A DNA stretch of 64,000 nt from UBA2136 sp047635695 (GTDB lineage Bacteria > Pseudomonadota > Alphaproteobacteria > UBA2136). The notes below the pieces were generated by a model. That model saw nothing but the letters and a program-made list of their open reading frames with translations. It did no database searches and had not been told where the DNA came from. Of the stretch, positions 47,315-56,971 are shown piece by piece (position 1 is the first letter of the stretch; each line of letters begins with the position of its first letter). The stretch lies in assembly GCA_047635695.1 (NCBI GenBank), contig JBLILN010000003.1, positions 1 to 64,000 on the forward strand, given 5' to 3'. Both the position numbers and the translations under genes were made by a program.

Positions 47315-47342
47315 AAAAAAAACACCTTAAAAATCGTGTTTT
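47315..47342 (-). terminator. Terminator of the pilus operon
   Basis: On the minus strand AAAACAC (47342-47336) pairs with GTGTTTT (47325-47319), and the run continues in T. The stem is short and AT-rich. It directly follows the stop of the last coiled-coil lipoprotein gene and separates the pil unit from traA. Confidence 0.6.
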
Positions 47343-49037
47343 TTAATCTGATATAACAAATAGGCGGCTATTATCGAAGCGCTTAAATGTCAATGTCACG
47401 CCATGTGTTTGCTGCACTTTATTTTGTACATATGCCAAAAACTCATCAAAGCGTGCCTCGGCAATAACTGTCCATTTTTCGTTAGGGATGGTTGCAAACG
47501 GCTTAGAAAGGCGCCATTCAATCTTCCAGTCACCAATGCGGTCACTTAATTGTGCCAGCGTGTTGTTCATGACAGCATCAAGCGTTTGATCTTCCTCTTT
47601 CAGGATCACCGTATGTTTTTCCATAGGATGCGTTGGCTTTGTATCATCGGTCATAGATTGACCTTCTATCGCCACTGGCACTTCAAGTGCCGCTAAACGC
47701 TCTTCAAGCATCATGATTTTTTTCTGGTAACGCTCAGCAGGTACTTCGAATTTCTTCAAATTGTCAAATGCGGGTATAGAAATGCTTTGTCCAGCATCAA
47801 TTTCCATAGCACGGCGCATAACGGTGCTTGCGTCAATAAACAAACGGTTTGACTCACGTTCCATCGCATCGCGCTTATCAAGGCGTGCTGCTTGGGCAAT
47901 AGCTTCCGCTTCAGCAATTTTTCTTGCTGCTTCTAAAATCATATTTTGTCTTGTTGTGCTTGCGCCCATTTCAGCCTGAGCTAGGTCTTTGCGCAAATCG
48001 AGCATACGCTGTTCTTGCGTACGTACAGTTTCAATGTGTTTGCGCTTTAGGTCATGTGCAATCATTTCATACTCTTTAGCACGCTGTTCTTTTTGTGAGA
48101 TCACATTATCGACTTTACGTTCAACTTGGCTACGGTCACGGCGTTCGGCTACGAGCGTACGTTGCCCTTTTTCGATATCTTGCTTTAGGCGGCGTTCTTT
48201 TTCTTTTTGATATTCAATAACCTTTTCGGCACCACGTAGCTGCACAAGGAGGTCTTTAATCTGTTGTTGGTGTACTTTTACAAGCTCATCAGAGCTTTTT
48301 CGGCTTAAATCACGCACGCCAGCAAGCAAGTGTTCCGCTTCCTTAACAATTTCTTTATGCTCATTGTCTTCTTTCCAGCGATTAACAGCGCCCGAAAGCT
48401 CTGCATCTGAAACACGGCCTTCTACTTGTACGCCTTGTGGCATAAGCTGTACTGGCTCAAATGTTTGTGACACATTCATCAATTCACCATGCACAGGTTC
48501 AACACCATTACGGTATTCTATAATATGACGCTCAGCACCTGTATAAGGGGCCATAGCAGCTTCTTCTGGTGTATTGATTGGCAATTGATCTATGTTAAAG
48601 ATATCCAAAGACCTTGTGTCTAAATAAACATCCTTCTCAGGTAATTTACCGTACTTATCAATAAAGGTGATATTGACCGAAGGGTCAGCGGCACGCTTGT
48701 AAAGCTTCATTTTGCCGTCAAAAAGTGTTTTGGCCTGGCTGCATGGTGCGCCATCACGGTCAAAAAGATATTTCTTATCTTCTGTGATTGTATCAATTTG
48801 AATACCGTAACCTGTTGTACCTTCACAATCTGATAAAGAAAAATCGACAGCACCAGCCGTTGCTTGGCCTATTAAATGCGCCTGCGCAACAACAGTACCA
48901 CTACCAGCGGTGACATCTTCTATAGGTGTTGGTTCTAACAAAACCCTTTCATCGTTTGATGAATTAACATGCTGACAACCAACCAAGAGGCTGCTTGCTA
49001 GGAGGATAAGTTTTGTTTTATTGTACATATTTCTCAT
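47343..49037 (-). CDS. Coiled-coil lipoprotein with C-terminal TcpQ-like domain (B)
   Basis: The protein has 564 residues. The signal ends in the lipobox LLVGC (Cys near 21). Residues about 245-420 are a long charged coiled coil (Arg/Glu/Lys-rich, RTLVAERRDRSQVERKV). The last ~60 residues (IGDWKIEWRLSK, then RFDEFLAYVQNKVQ, VTLTFKRFDNSRLFVISD) match the TcpQ-type C-terminal domain, found in TcpQ/PilL-like lipoproteins that help assemble type IVb secretins. It is preceded by a paralogue sharing the same C-terminal pattern, with start and stop overlapping. It may form outer-membrane-to-periplasm supports. Confidence 0.65.
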   Translation of the reverse strand: MRNMYNKTKLILLASSLLVGCQHVNSSNDERVLLEPTPIEDVTAGSGTVVAQAHLIGQATAGAVDFSLSDCEGTTGYGIQIDTITEDKKYLFDRDGAPCSQAKTLFDGKMKLYKRAADPSVNITFIDKYGKLPEKDVYLDTRSLDIFNIDQLPINTPEEAAMAPYTGAERHIIEYRNGVEPVHGELMNVSQTFEPVQLMPQGVQVEGRVSDAELSGAVNRWKEDNEHKEIVKEAEHLLAGVRDLSRKSSDELVKVHQQQIKDLLVQLRGAEKVIEYQKEKERRLKQDIEKGQRTLVAERRDRSQVERKVDNVISQKEQRAKEYEMIAHDLKRKHIETVRTQEQRMLDLRKDLAQAEMGASTTRQNMILEAARKIAEAEAIAQAARLDKRDAMERESNRLFIDASTVMRRAMEIDAGQSISIPAFDNLKKFEVPAERYQKKIMMLEERLAALEVPVAIEGQSMTDDTKPTHPMEKHTVILKEEDQTLDAVMNNTLAQLSDRIGDWKIEWRLSKPFATIPNEKWTVIAEARFDEFLAYVQNKVQQTHGVTLTFKRFDNSRLFVISD

Positions 49038-50914
49038 TAATCAGTAATTACTAATATACGTTCTGCTCTAAAGATATTAAAGGTTAAACCGAAACCGCGG
49101 TAACCCTTCATATAGTTAGATATATAACTTGCAAAAGAATCGAAATCCGTTTCAACGTCAAGGCTAAAGCGCTCTTTAAGGACATCTCTATTTTCTTCTT
49201 TAAGCTTCCAGCTTATCTGCCAAGGGCCTACATAAGGCTCTGCGCGCATCATCATATTATCAAGAATATCGCTCAACTGGCTGTTATTTTCGTGAAGCAC
49301 GACTTGATAGTCTTCTAATTCCATCCAGTCCTCTTGTGCATAACCACCGATAACACCACCCTTAGAAGCTGGCGTTATTGAAACATTGTTTAACTGCGCT
49401 TCAGATTCAATGATACGGCCGACCCTTAGATCACCCTGATCGATTGCCACTTCTTCAACAAATGTATTGTTACTTTCCATCGCAAAGACACGTTCTTCAA
49501 TAGCACTACGATATTCCTCTGCATCTTTTTCTGCTATTTCTTGATCAATTTTTAATTGCTCAATTGTATCTTCAAGGCTTTGGCGCTGCTCCTGTAAAGC
49601 CGTGACTGCATTTGCATCCGCTTTATTTAAACGCTCTTCAATCTTCGTTTTCTCTAAACGGAAGACTTCAAGCTCTTGCTTGTATTTTTTATTTTCTGCT
49701 GATGTTGCATCTTGACTCTTCGCAAGTGCTGTCATTTTATTTTCAAGTTCTGTACGCTGCTTATTTAATGCATCTACAGATTTTTCATTAAACATAGAAA
49801 GTTGCATACTTAAGTTGTCTCTTTCACGCTGTAATGTAGAGAACTGTGCATCATATGTTTCTTTAATTGCACCGAGACGTACTTCTAAGCTTTCTTTCAT
49901 CGCTTTTTCACGTTCATCAGAAGCAGATAATCTGTAAGCCTCCTGCACTTCGAGTACTTTTAACTTTTCACGTAAGTTTGCCAATTTAAGCTCAAGCATT
50001 GCCTGTTCTTTTTCACGTTCATAGTCACGCACTTCAAGTGCTTTTTTCTCAGTTTCAGCTTTTTGAACGACGGCAGATATTTGCCCAAGACGTGCCTCTT
50101 CCACTTCTTTTCTGATCGCTAGCTCTTCTAATAAGCGCATTTCACGTGCTTCGGCCATGGCCTGTTTACGTGCAACAACCAAGCGTTTTTGAATTTCTTG
50201 CTCGTACTCAAGCCCTTTTAAGTTATTTGTAAGGGACGAAGTTTGGCTTTCAACTTCTGTGAATTTTTTATCGAGCGCTCGAATAAGGATGTTTTTATCA
50301 GCTTTTAAGCTTGCAAGTTCTTGCAGTGCAAGGCCAATCTCTTCCTTATGAATTTGGTTTTGCAAAGAGCCTACTTGATTTATCTCGCCTAAACGACCAT
50401 CAACAGCTTGAAACTTGTCATCCAACACAGATAAAAGAGCATCTTTTTCTGAAATTTGTTGTACTTCTGAAGCCTTGAGGAAGGAAATGTTTTGATCGAT
50501 AATGTCAAACTTAGATTTAACCAAAGCCATCAGCTCGGCGTCTTTTGCGGCTTGGCGCATTTCTTCGCGGCGCATTTGTGCGACACGCGCTTCAACCTTG
50601 TTAAATTCTTGCTCTATCTTCTGCTCTTGGCTTGAAGACATAGAGAACAGTTCTTTTTGTAGTGAAGCAAACTCTGCACGTAATGTGTCAACATCACGCT
50701 TTGGCATTTCCCAACTTGGGTCATAGGTGCGCTTCATAATGATACCACCCGTCGAAATTGTTTTCATTTCTGAAATTTTTTCTTCGGCTGCACGCATATC
50801 CAAAACAGGTTCTGGCGTACCAGACGTTGTTTTATAGGCACCTTGACAGCCCGATAATGCCAAAATAGTGGCGAATATACATACTTTATTAAAATTAAAG
50901 CTTTTGTTTGTCAT
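49037..50914 (-). CDS. Coiled-coil lipoprotein with C-terminal TcpQ-like domain (A)
   Basis: The protein has 625 residues. The lipobox is LSGC (Cys near 23). From about 75 to 475 it is almost entirely coiled coil, with heptad patterns such as LREKLKVLEVQEAYRLSASDE. The C-terminal ~70 residues read VGPWQISWKLKEENRDVLKE, then SFASYISNYMKGYRGFGLTFNIFRAERILVITD, which is the same TcpQ-like fold as the next gene. Two such long lipoproteins in tandem are not typical of known type IVb pilus operons. Predicted role: secretin stabilisation or a periplasmic scaffold. Confidence 0.65.
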   Translation of the reverse strand: MTNKSFNFNKVCIFATILALSGCQGAYKTTSGTPEPVLDMRAAEEKISEMKTISTGGIIMKRTYDPSWEMPKRDVDTLRAEFASLQKELFSMSSSQEQKIEQEFNKVEARVAQMRREEMRQAAKDAELMALVKSKFDIIDQNISFLKASEVQQISEKDALLSVLDDKFQAVDGRLGEINQVGSLQNQIHKEEIGLALQELASLKADKNILIRALDKKFTEVESQTSSLTNNLKGLEYEQEIQKRLVVARKQAMAEAREMRLLEELAIRKEVEEARLGQISAVVQKAETEKKALEVRDYEREKEQAMLELKLANLREKLKVLEVQEAYRLSASDEREKAMKESLEVRLGAIKETYDAQFSTLQRERDNLSMQLSMFNEKSVDALNKQRTELENKMTALAKSQDATSAENKKYKQELEVFRLEKTKIEERLNKADANAVTALQEQRQSLEDTIEQLKIDQEIAEKDAEEYRSAIEERVFAMESNNTFVEEVAIDQGDLRVGRIIESEAQLNNVSITPASKGGVIGGYAQEDWMELEDYQVVLHENNSQLSDILDNMMMRAEPYVGPWQISWKLKEENRDVLKERFSLDVETDFDSFASYISNYMKGYRGFGLTFNIFRAERILVITD

Positions 50915-51059
50915 TATATTATCAAGGCCTTACGTTGAGTTAAATAGGTTACTCGCTTAAAGTTTTTCTGCAAAATAAATTGCAGTCACATACAAACGAT
51001 ATCAAAATATAGTTATATGAACATAAACTTTAAAAGAAGCGCGCAGTAGACGCAACCTA

Positions 51060-51542
51060 TTAGCGCATTAGACATAGAAGAACGGATGTAACAATGATGG
51101 AAAAAAGCAACACCTTAATAGCAACTAACCTTGATTCGACCCATAAACCAATGACAAATAACAAGCTTACACACAGCACAAGCGCCGGTAGCAGTGCTAT
51201 TTGAGCGCCTACCATTATATAAACAACAATAAATATAGCGATTGTCAAAAGCTCTATCAAAAAATAGCGTGGAGAGACCGATACTGCGCAATAATGACAT
51301 TTACCCTTAAATATCAAGTATGAAACAATCGGTATAAGGTCGATTGCCTTCAGTTTAACATCGCAGTTTGGACAATAACTCGGTGGATTCGTCAGTGATA
51401 TAACCCTTGGAACGCGATAAAGCATACAAGTTAAAAAAGAACCAAAGATACCGCCCAAAGCAATAACAATGAGCGGAAATATCCAAGGCCATTCCTGAGA
51501 CATCAGGTGAAGAACGATATTAACCTGTTCGATAACAAACAT
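51060..51542 (-). CDS. Truncated prepilin peptidase-like protein (no intact catalytic Asp pair)
   Basis: The 160-residue membrane protein matches the N-terminal part of type IV prepilin peptidases. It has GSFLTCMLYRVPRV near 34-48, paired Cys motifs CPNCDVKLKAIDLIPIVSYLIFKGKCHYC at about 58-88, then the first helices. In the place of the first catalytic Asp the chain reads LWVESRLVAI (Glu), and it stops before the GxGD motif. It thus keeps the DiS_P_DiS/methyltransferase-like part only. It may methylate or bind pilins, or be inactive, and a full peptidase would then be needed elsewhere. Location after three pilin-like genes fits pilin processing. Confidence 0.65.
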   Translation of the reverse strand: MFVIEQVNIVLHLMSQEWPWIFPLIVIALGGIFGSFLTCMLYRVPRVISLTNPPSYCPNCDVKLKAIDLIPIVSYLIFKGKCHYCAVSVSPRYFLIELLTIAIFIVVYIMVGAQIALLPALVLCVSLLFVIGLWVESRLVAIKVLLFSIIVTSVLLCLMR

Positions 51543-51557
51543 CTTTCCATAAAACTA

Positions 51558-52610
51558 TTAAGGCGCTTTACCACAATTATCTTTTTCCACCGTAATACGC
51601 GGTGGTAACTTCCTGTCCGTCACAGCTACGGGTTCAACACCGCATGTCGTCGTTGTGGGGTCTATGCGTGCCAAAGGGTTTGAGTAATAGAAGAAGCCTT
51701 CTTCATATTCTTCGCCATTAAATGTAAAGTGGCGCATGGCGCTACAGCAATATTCGTCTGGCAAACCTAAAAGACGCGTTAACGCTATCATGCCCAAACG
51801 TCTATCCATCTTATCAGCGACAGAAGCATCGTCATTTAAAATAACATCACTCCCACCTGCGCCGTAAATATCACTCTCTGTTGTTTCGTTACTGGTGTCA
51901 TTTTCAACATCATCATAAAACAAAACCGAAGCAGGGCCGTCGGACGGTGGGTAATAAATAAGGTTAGGGTCTTCGCCTTTTGCAATACCTTCATAATATT
52001 GTAAACGGCCATATTCAGAAAGCGCACCCACAAGTTTATTTAGACGCTTCACTGTTTTATCATAACCGACAAGCTTTTCTTTAAAGTCAGTATATCTGAT
52101 AAGGTAGTCACCCTCGGGGACATCAATAGCGCTATACATTGTGCCATAGTTCACAGGCAAAGCCCCTAAAAGAGCATCCACGCGTCCAACAATATCACCA
52201 GGTGCACAGTCTATTTCTTTACCCCAACAACCATCTGCACCTGTGCCGTACAGGAAGCTATAGTAAACCTCAATAGAAGCATCTTTAAACTGCTCAGTTG
52301 CAACAACACCTCGATAATAACGTGTATTCCTAAAAACATCTTCTGAAATATCATTGGCGGGTACATTACCAAACGCGCTTACTTCAGCTGCAAACACAGC
52401 CACATCATCTGTTTCTGGTAATTTGTGATCGGCCACGGACATTGCCTTTATCATTCTCAGAATTTTTTCTTGCTCATCGACCTCTTCACCCTCTTTTTTT
52501 AGGACAATAAAGTCCGAAACGGTTGGGTAAATTAAAACGGTTAAAGTTGCAATAATCGCGCTTGCAACAATAACATCGACAATTGTAAAACCTTTGTTTG
52601 AATTTCTCAT
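51558..52610 (-). CDS. Large type IV pilin-like protein, Asp at position 5 (twin B)
   Basis: The 350-residue prepilin has a short leader ending in Lys-Gly and the mature start FTIVDVIVASAIIATLTVLI, so position 5 is Asp rather than the usual Glu. A large globular C-domain follows, with the shared end RLLGLPDEYCCSAM, FFYYSNPLARI, CGVEP and KLPPRITVEKDNCG. The same elements occur in the neighbouring pilin upstream (52614), so the two are paralogues. The large C-domain resembles minor, tip-located pilins. It lies three bases downstream of its twin. Confidence 0.75.
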   Translation of the reverse strand: MRNSNKGFTIVDVIVASAIIATLTVLIYPTVSDFIVLKKEGEEVDEQEKILRMIKAMSVADHKLPETDDVAVFAAEVSAFGNVPANDISEDVFRNTRYYRGVVATEQFKDASIEVYYSFLYGTGADGCWGKEIDCAPGDIVGRVDALLGALPVNYGTMYSAIDVPEGDYLIRYTDFKEKLVGYDKTVKRLNKLVGALSEYGRLQYYEGIAKGEDPNLIYYPPSDGPASVLFYDDVENDTSNETTESDIYGAGGSDVILNDDASVADKMDRRLGMIALTRLLGLPDEYCCSAMRHFTFNGEEYEEGFFYYSNPLARIDPTTTTCGVEPVAVTDRKLPPRITVEKDNCGKAP

Positions 52611-52613
52611 AAA

Positions 52614-53597
52614 CTAACCACACTCATCTGATGTTACTCGTACCCTTGGTGGTAACTTACTTGTCAGTGCTGTTGGCCTTGCACCACAGTTAGGTGGCCC
52701 ACCTGCCAAACGCGGTTTTGGGTTGGAATAATAGAAAAAGGCTCTCGATGCTGGCGTTAAAGCTTCGCAGCAGTGTGTGTCGGGCAAGCCAAGCATACGC
52801 ATAAGGAAAACCATATCAACTTTTCTTATGGCATCGCCCGCATTAGCGACTGAAATTTGGTCAACCGTACCCGCAGAAATAGCATTCAAGCCAGCAATGG
52901 TTGTCGCACCATATAATAACGGTATATTGGCAGCAGCAATAGCACCATCGTCACCCGCTGACGGTGGGTAATATATATATTGCTCAGCATTAGCGACACC
53001 GCCAACAATCGCTTCGTTAAAAGCTGTGGTGGCATAACTTGCTAAAGCATCTGAAATATCTTTCAAGCGTTGTTCTGTTTCTTTGTAATTGGCAATTTGC
53101 TGCCTATAATTCGTAAAACGTATAAGTGAATCACCAAAAGTTGCTTCAATTGCCGCATAGTCGTTCTTGTCATCAAAAACACCGATACCTGCCAAATCAA
53201 AGTCAACCCCTGTATCACCTTCACCGCGTACAATACCGTGGCTATAGACAACAACATAATCTACGTTAATAGCTGCAGATCTGAAGTTAATATTTTCTAT
53301 CACTCGCTTGTAAAGGCGTGGTTGCCCCCAAACGTCATTGGCAATCGCATTAGAACTTAAAGAAGAATAAGGCGCCAAGTCTGCAGCCCAGTTAGCCAGT
53401 GCTGGCAAAGACTTATTTTCTTCTGCGTAAGACTCTAAGGAATCTTTAATTTCAGCCATTGCGGAAGCTTCTCGTGTTTCTTCCTGCATTTGAAAGAATT
53501 GTATAAAGTTAGGAAACGCCATAACCGTTACGGCCGCAAGTACAGCTGTAACAATAATTGCCTCAACAATTGTAAAACCTTTGTTATTTTTTATCAT
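52614..53597 (-). CDS. Large type IV pilin-like protein (twin A)
   Basis: The start is ATG 53597 (MIKNNKG), eight bases after GGTGG; a GTG at 53612 is less likely. The leader is short and ends in Lys-Gly, and the mature start FTIVEAIIVTAVLAAVTV has the classic Glu5. The product is 327 residues, with a large C-domain and the end RMLGLPDTHCCEAL, FFYYSNPKPRL, CGARP, KLPPRVRVTSDECG, matching its twin. Both carry the motif YYPPSxG. Predicted role: minor or tip pilins of the type IVb-like system. Confidence 0.8.
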   Translation of the reverse strand: MIKNNKGFTIVEAIIVTAVLAAVTVMAFPNFIQFFQMQEETREASAMAEIKDSLESYAEENKSLPALANWAADLAPYSSLSSNAIANDVWGQPRLYKRVIENINFRSAAINVDYVVVYSHGIVRGEGDTGVDFDLAGIGVFDDKNDYAAIEATFGDSLIRFTNYRQQIANYKETEQRLKDISDALASYATTAFNEAIVGGVANAEQYIYYPPSAGDDGAIAAANIPLLYGATTIAGLNAISAGTVDQISVANAGDAIRKVDMVFLMRMLGLPDTHCCEALTPASRAFFYYSNPKPRLAGGPPNCGARPTALTSKLPPRVRVTSDECG

Positions 53598-53598
53598 T

Positions 53599-54711
53599 TT
53601 ATAATCCACCAATTATTTCCGATCCTTCTAAGCGTGTTTCATAGGTAATATTCCAATCATTACCACCATCAACCATCAGTTCAAAGTCCAAGCGGTCTTG
53701 AAACCCTGTTGGGCTTGCAGCTGGTAGTGTTAAGTTAATGTTAGGCGTTAACCCTTGTAGTAAACGTTCTTCTTCTTTATCTAACCCCAACGCCGATAAA
53801 TCGGCCGTAAAAACAGGGAACCCGACTTCACCTGTTAAGTTCCCCGCCGCAATACCATTCGAAACAACTTCAGTAATTGAACAGTTAGGGTCTTTCCATG
53901 TATGAATAAGCGCTGTTGCCGCGCAACCAGATCCAGCGAGCGGCACATCACCTATCCAATTAAAACTAGCGTCATAAAAGTCAACAACATCATAAAAACT
54001 TACTTGTATTTGAGGGGTAAATAGTTCGTACTGTTGTTTATAGTTATCGCCCGCAATTGACATCATTTTACGCTGGACATCTTGCGTATGCGTCCACATT
54101 TCATTCATTGCACTAAATGTTGTAAATACGTGAACAATATCATCTTCGCCCGCGGCATTATTCGCTTTTGTATATCGACGTGCGGAATTAGCACCGTTAT
54201 ATAAAGTGGGCATCAATCCTGCAGCCGTACCAAACTGCTTATCCGGCCCAGCGCTTAAAAGAATAAATGCATTAATGGGTGCAGTAACTGTATTAACACC
54301 AATAGGGTTACCCACACCATCAAGGGCACTAGGGTTTTTATTATCAGAATAAATAGTTACATTTTGAGATGTCATACTTATAAATATATCCGTCCCCCAA
54401 GGGTCTTTGAGCAGTTGAGGGCTCGTCCACGAGATATATTCCCCTAAAAACTTATCAATACGGTCATTAATATCAGCAACAGCTAAATCAATACGTCTAT
54501 TGGCTGGGATAGGGAAAGCAAGGTCGCTAAAGTCTACGTGGTCACCTAGGTATCCGTCTACGATACCCGATTCAATATCGATAAACATTTCTTTAACAGC
54601 GTCTATACGTTGTAATTTAAGTTGCATAGCTGAAGTAGAAAGCATGGTTGTTATCACAGCAACCGTTGTGTAGATAATACCGAATAAACTTAATATAAAT
54701 AGTGACTGCAC
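53599..54711 (-). CDS. Pilin-like protein with non-canonical N-terminus
   Basis: The 370-residue protein begins with a single hydrophobic helix (LFILSLFGIIYTTVAVITTML), but no Gly-Phe-x-x-x-Glu cleavage site is visible. A large beta-rich C-terminal domain follows, with segments such as SWTSPQLLKDPWGTDIFISMTS and AFILLSAGPDKQFGT that resemble pseudopilin/minor-pilin cores (the PWG and SxGPDxxFGT type). The stop codon is one base before the next pilin start. It could be a structural minor pilin anchored without processing. Confidence 0.6.
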   Translation of the reverse strand: MQSLFILSLFGIIYTTVAVITTMLSTSAMQLKLQRIDAVKEMFIDIESGIVDGYLGDHVDFSDLAFPIPANRRIDLAVADINDRIDKFLGEYISWTSPQLLKDPWGTDIFISMTSQNVTIYSDNKNPSALDGVGNPIGVNTVTAPINAFILLSAGPDKQFGTAAGLMPTLYNGANSARRYTKANNAAGEDDIVHVFTTFSAMNEMWTHTQDVQRKMMSIAGDNYKQQYELFTPQIQVSFYDVVDFYDASFNWIGDVPLAGSGCAATALIHTWKDPNCSITEVVSNGIAAGNLTGEVGFPVFTADLSALGLDKEEERLLQGLTPNINLTLPAASPTGFQDRLDFELMVDGGNDWNITYETRLEGSEIIGGL

Positions 54712-54754
54712 GAATACCCCTTAAATTTTAATCCTTAACAACTTATGGAGAGTG

Positions 54755-55381
54755 TCAGAAGGACCTAGGCTTAAATTTAATGACATGCTGCGTACCTTGA
54801 TCATCTATAAACTTAACATTATCATCGTTAATTTCTTGGATTTTAAGGCTTAAGTTATGCACCATCTCAATTTTTTCATTCACTTGACTTTCAACAACTT
54901 CAGCCAGGCTTTCGTCAAGATTCGCTAAAAGCTCAACAAGAGAAACAAGGTTTTCTTTGGCTATAATAGGTACATCCATAACTGCGTTTTCTTCATACCA
55001 GCGATTCTTAATAAGCGCTGAACGCCTACCATCCGACTGAATAACAGCGTCTATGACGATATTACTTGTGTCTGCATTGAAAATATCTTGGTCGTTTAAT
55101 ATAACACGAATTTTACTCAACACATCCGCCGCCTCGAGAGAACGTTTTTGCGACTCTGTTAATTCGGTTGGTATTTCAAATTTCTTTGCTTTTTCAACAA
55201 CGACTGGCTTCTCCACAAAATGAAACGGCGTCGCATCATTCGCATAGGCAGGCGCTTTTTCTAGTTTTTTCAATGTACTTTCAACACGCCATTCTAAAAC
55301 ATCGTTGTTACCTGCAGCAAAAGAGGCATTCACGAACATTAAGAGCCCTAAAAAGCAAACAAATTTATTTTGAAAGACCAT
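54755..55381 (-). CDS. Periplasmic PilP/GspB-like protein
   Basis: The 208-residue exported protein has a signal peptide (about 1-23, ending SFAAG), preceded by a strong AGGAGGT eight bases before the ATG. The C-terminal ~70 residues (RRSALIKNRWYEENAVMDVPI, LSLKIQEINDDNVKFIDDQGTQHVIKF) have the short beta pattern of the PilP/GspB/GspC HR fold: strand, Asn-x-x-Tyr/Trp, V-x-x-I-x-x-D/N-x-V-x-F and a final strand. It overlaps the preceding alignment-protein gene by 17 bases. Confidence 0.5.
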   Translation of the reverse strand: MVFQNKFVCFLGLLMFVNASFAAGNNDVLEWRVESTLKKLEKAPAYANDATPFHFVEKPVVVEKAKKFEIPTELTESQKRSLEAADVLSKIRVILNDQDIFNADTSNIVIDAVIQSDGRRSALIKNRWYEENAVMDVPIIAKENLVSLVELLANLDESLAEVVESQVNEKIEMVHNLSLKIQEINDDNVKFIDDQGTQHVIKFKPRSF

Positions 55382-55862
55382 AAATAGTACCTCCTAAGCT
55401 AAAGATAACAATATCACCGTAAGCACCCGTTGATGGTGATATAGAGGAAAAGGTTATAGATACTTTTTTTGTATTATGGAAATAATCAAGTTGATTTAAA
55501 GCTTCTGCATAAGGTAATTTTCCATAAACATTTATACTTCTTGTTACTAGAGGTGTACGCCCTATTTTTTTATCAAAAGAATTACCGATAACAATATCCA
55601 GGTGAGACTCAGCAAGCCCTAAATAACGGAGTATATCAAGCCTTGTTGAGCTTTTTTCATTAATCGTACGACTGTCTAAGTCTGCAAGGGCCGATGTTAC
55701 TTGACCACCTGAGCGTCTTTCAATCGTTAATTTTTCCACATGCCTAATTTTGCGGTCAATCAATTGCGTCACATCTTCATATTTGTTATGTGAATACATT
55801 GTTGCTGCCATCATAATACTTAATGAGATAAGCCAAAGTTTTCTGAATTTACTGCGGGTCAT
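55365..55862 (-). CDS. PilO/GspM-like alignment protein
   Basis: The 165-residue protein has one N-terminal membrane helix (about 8-23) and a periplasmic domain ending in SINVYGKLPYAEALNQLDYFH, then KKVSITFSSISPSTGAYGDIVIFSLGGTIYG. This is the ferredoxin-like pattern of PilO and GspM (strand, helix, strand-strand). It overlaps the upstream PilN-like gene by four bases (ATGA). It probably joins the inner-membrane platform to the secretin. Confidence 0.55.
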   Translation of the reverse strand: MTRSKFRKLWLISLSIMMAATMYSHNKYEDVTQLIDRKIRHVEKLTIERRSGGQVTSALADLDSRTINEKSSTRLDILRYLGLAESHLDIVIGNSFDKKIGRTPLVTRSINVYGKLPYAEALNQLDYFHNTKKVSITFSSISPSTGAYGDIVIFSLGGTIYGLSK

Positions 55863-56971
55863 TTTACTTGTACCCCTACTTTAAATTCTTTAGAAGAACC
55901 GTTTGCAGGTCTTTCTATATACTTAATCCACGGCATGCTTTCTACCACTGTTTTGGCGATACGCTCTTGATCTAACAGAAGTGCATTGGCCGGCGTTTTG
56001 ACCTTCATCGTTACTTCGTAGTAATCTTTAGCTACAGTCGCGACCTGTCGCCCTCTTTTCCTAACCGTTTTTTGCCCCAAATCGATACGCAACAAATCAC
56101 CAAACATAGCCCCAACCTCTCCTGCTGTATGAATAAGCGTAGAAGGTGGCATTGGTAAAGTTTCGTTCATAATTTTTAGCACGGCTTTTGGGTTTTTAAT
56201 ATTACCCAGCGCCTTGTTTTTTTGTAATTTACGAATCGCCTCTTGAAGTGTTTGAACCTGCGTATCTTGAGATTGTAATTCTATTTGACCACTTCCCCAT
56301 AAAAACACACTACCAACCATCGCCAAGAAGGCACACAAAGACAGCGTTAGCATAATAATGCTGCGGTCCTTACGTTCAAATAAAGGTTTTACACTTTTGG
56401 CAGGTGCGCCTAGCTCTGAAAAGGTGATCACTTTTTGTTCAAAGGGCTCCAGAGCCTCTTTAAAGTTTGCAAGTGCATTTTCATCCTTGTGAACAGCGAC
56501 AATAATGCGCTCGTCCTTACCTTCTAGCATACGTTCAGATATCGAACTTACAACGATATCCATAACAGAGTCTTCTTTTTCACCAATAAGTGATGTACCC
56601 CAAACACGTTGTCCGTCATCGGTAATAGATTTAACACCGTGCACAACATAGCGATTGTTAAAGATATAGTAAAAAGCGCCCACATCTTCACCTACATAGT
56701 CTTGTGGTAAATACATGTTATGCGTGCTACGTTTTTCGTCCAGCTCTTTTGAAAGATTTCCGTAAACATAAATATAAGGCCCATCTTTGCGCCATAGAGC
56801 CGATAAATCGTCTGCGTCGCCGTGGCGTAGCTTAACAGTACTGTCCGTCACAGTTGTAATATCTGCATATTTCTTAATTTTAGAGTAGCGTGGGATAAGC
56901 ATGCTTGAAATAGCACCTTTTTCGCCGTCCTCGTATAAAATACGATCCTCTGAAAACAATAGTACGTTCAT
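55859..56971 (-). CDS. PilN-like (IncI PilO-type) inner-membrane assembly protein
   Basis: The 370-residue protein has about 205 cytoplasmic residues, one membrane helix at about 212-232 (IIMLTLSLCAFLAMVGSVFLW), then a helix (IELQSQDTQVQTLQEAIRKLQK) and a ferredoxin-like C-domain (about 290-370, YYEVTMKVKTPANALLLDQERIAKTVVESM). A cytoplasmic domain plus PilN-like domain in one chain resembles PilM-PilN fusions or the PilO protein of IncI thin pili. It overlaps the GspF-like gene by four bases. Confidence 0.55.
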   Translation of the reverse strand: MNVLLFSEDRILYEDGEKGAISSMLIPRYSKIKKYADITTVTDSTVKLRHGDADDLSALWRKDGPYIYVYGNLSKELDEKRSTHNMYLPQDYVGEDVGAFYYIFNNRYVVHGVKSITDDGQRVWGTSLIGEKEDSVMDIVVSSISERMLEGKDERIIVAVHKDENALANFKEALEPFEQKVITFSELGAPAKSVKPLFERKDRSIIMLTLSLCAFLAMVGSVFLWGSGQIELQSQDTQVQTLQEAIRKLQKNKALGNIKNPKAVLKIMNETLPMPPSTLIHTAGEVGAMFGDLLRIDLGQKTVRKRGRQVATVAKDYYEVTMKVKTPANALLLDQERIAKTVVESMPWIKYIERPANGSSKEFKVGVQVK

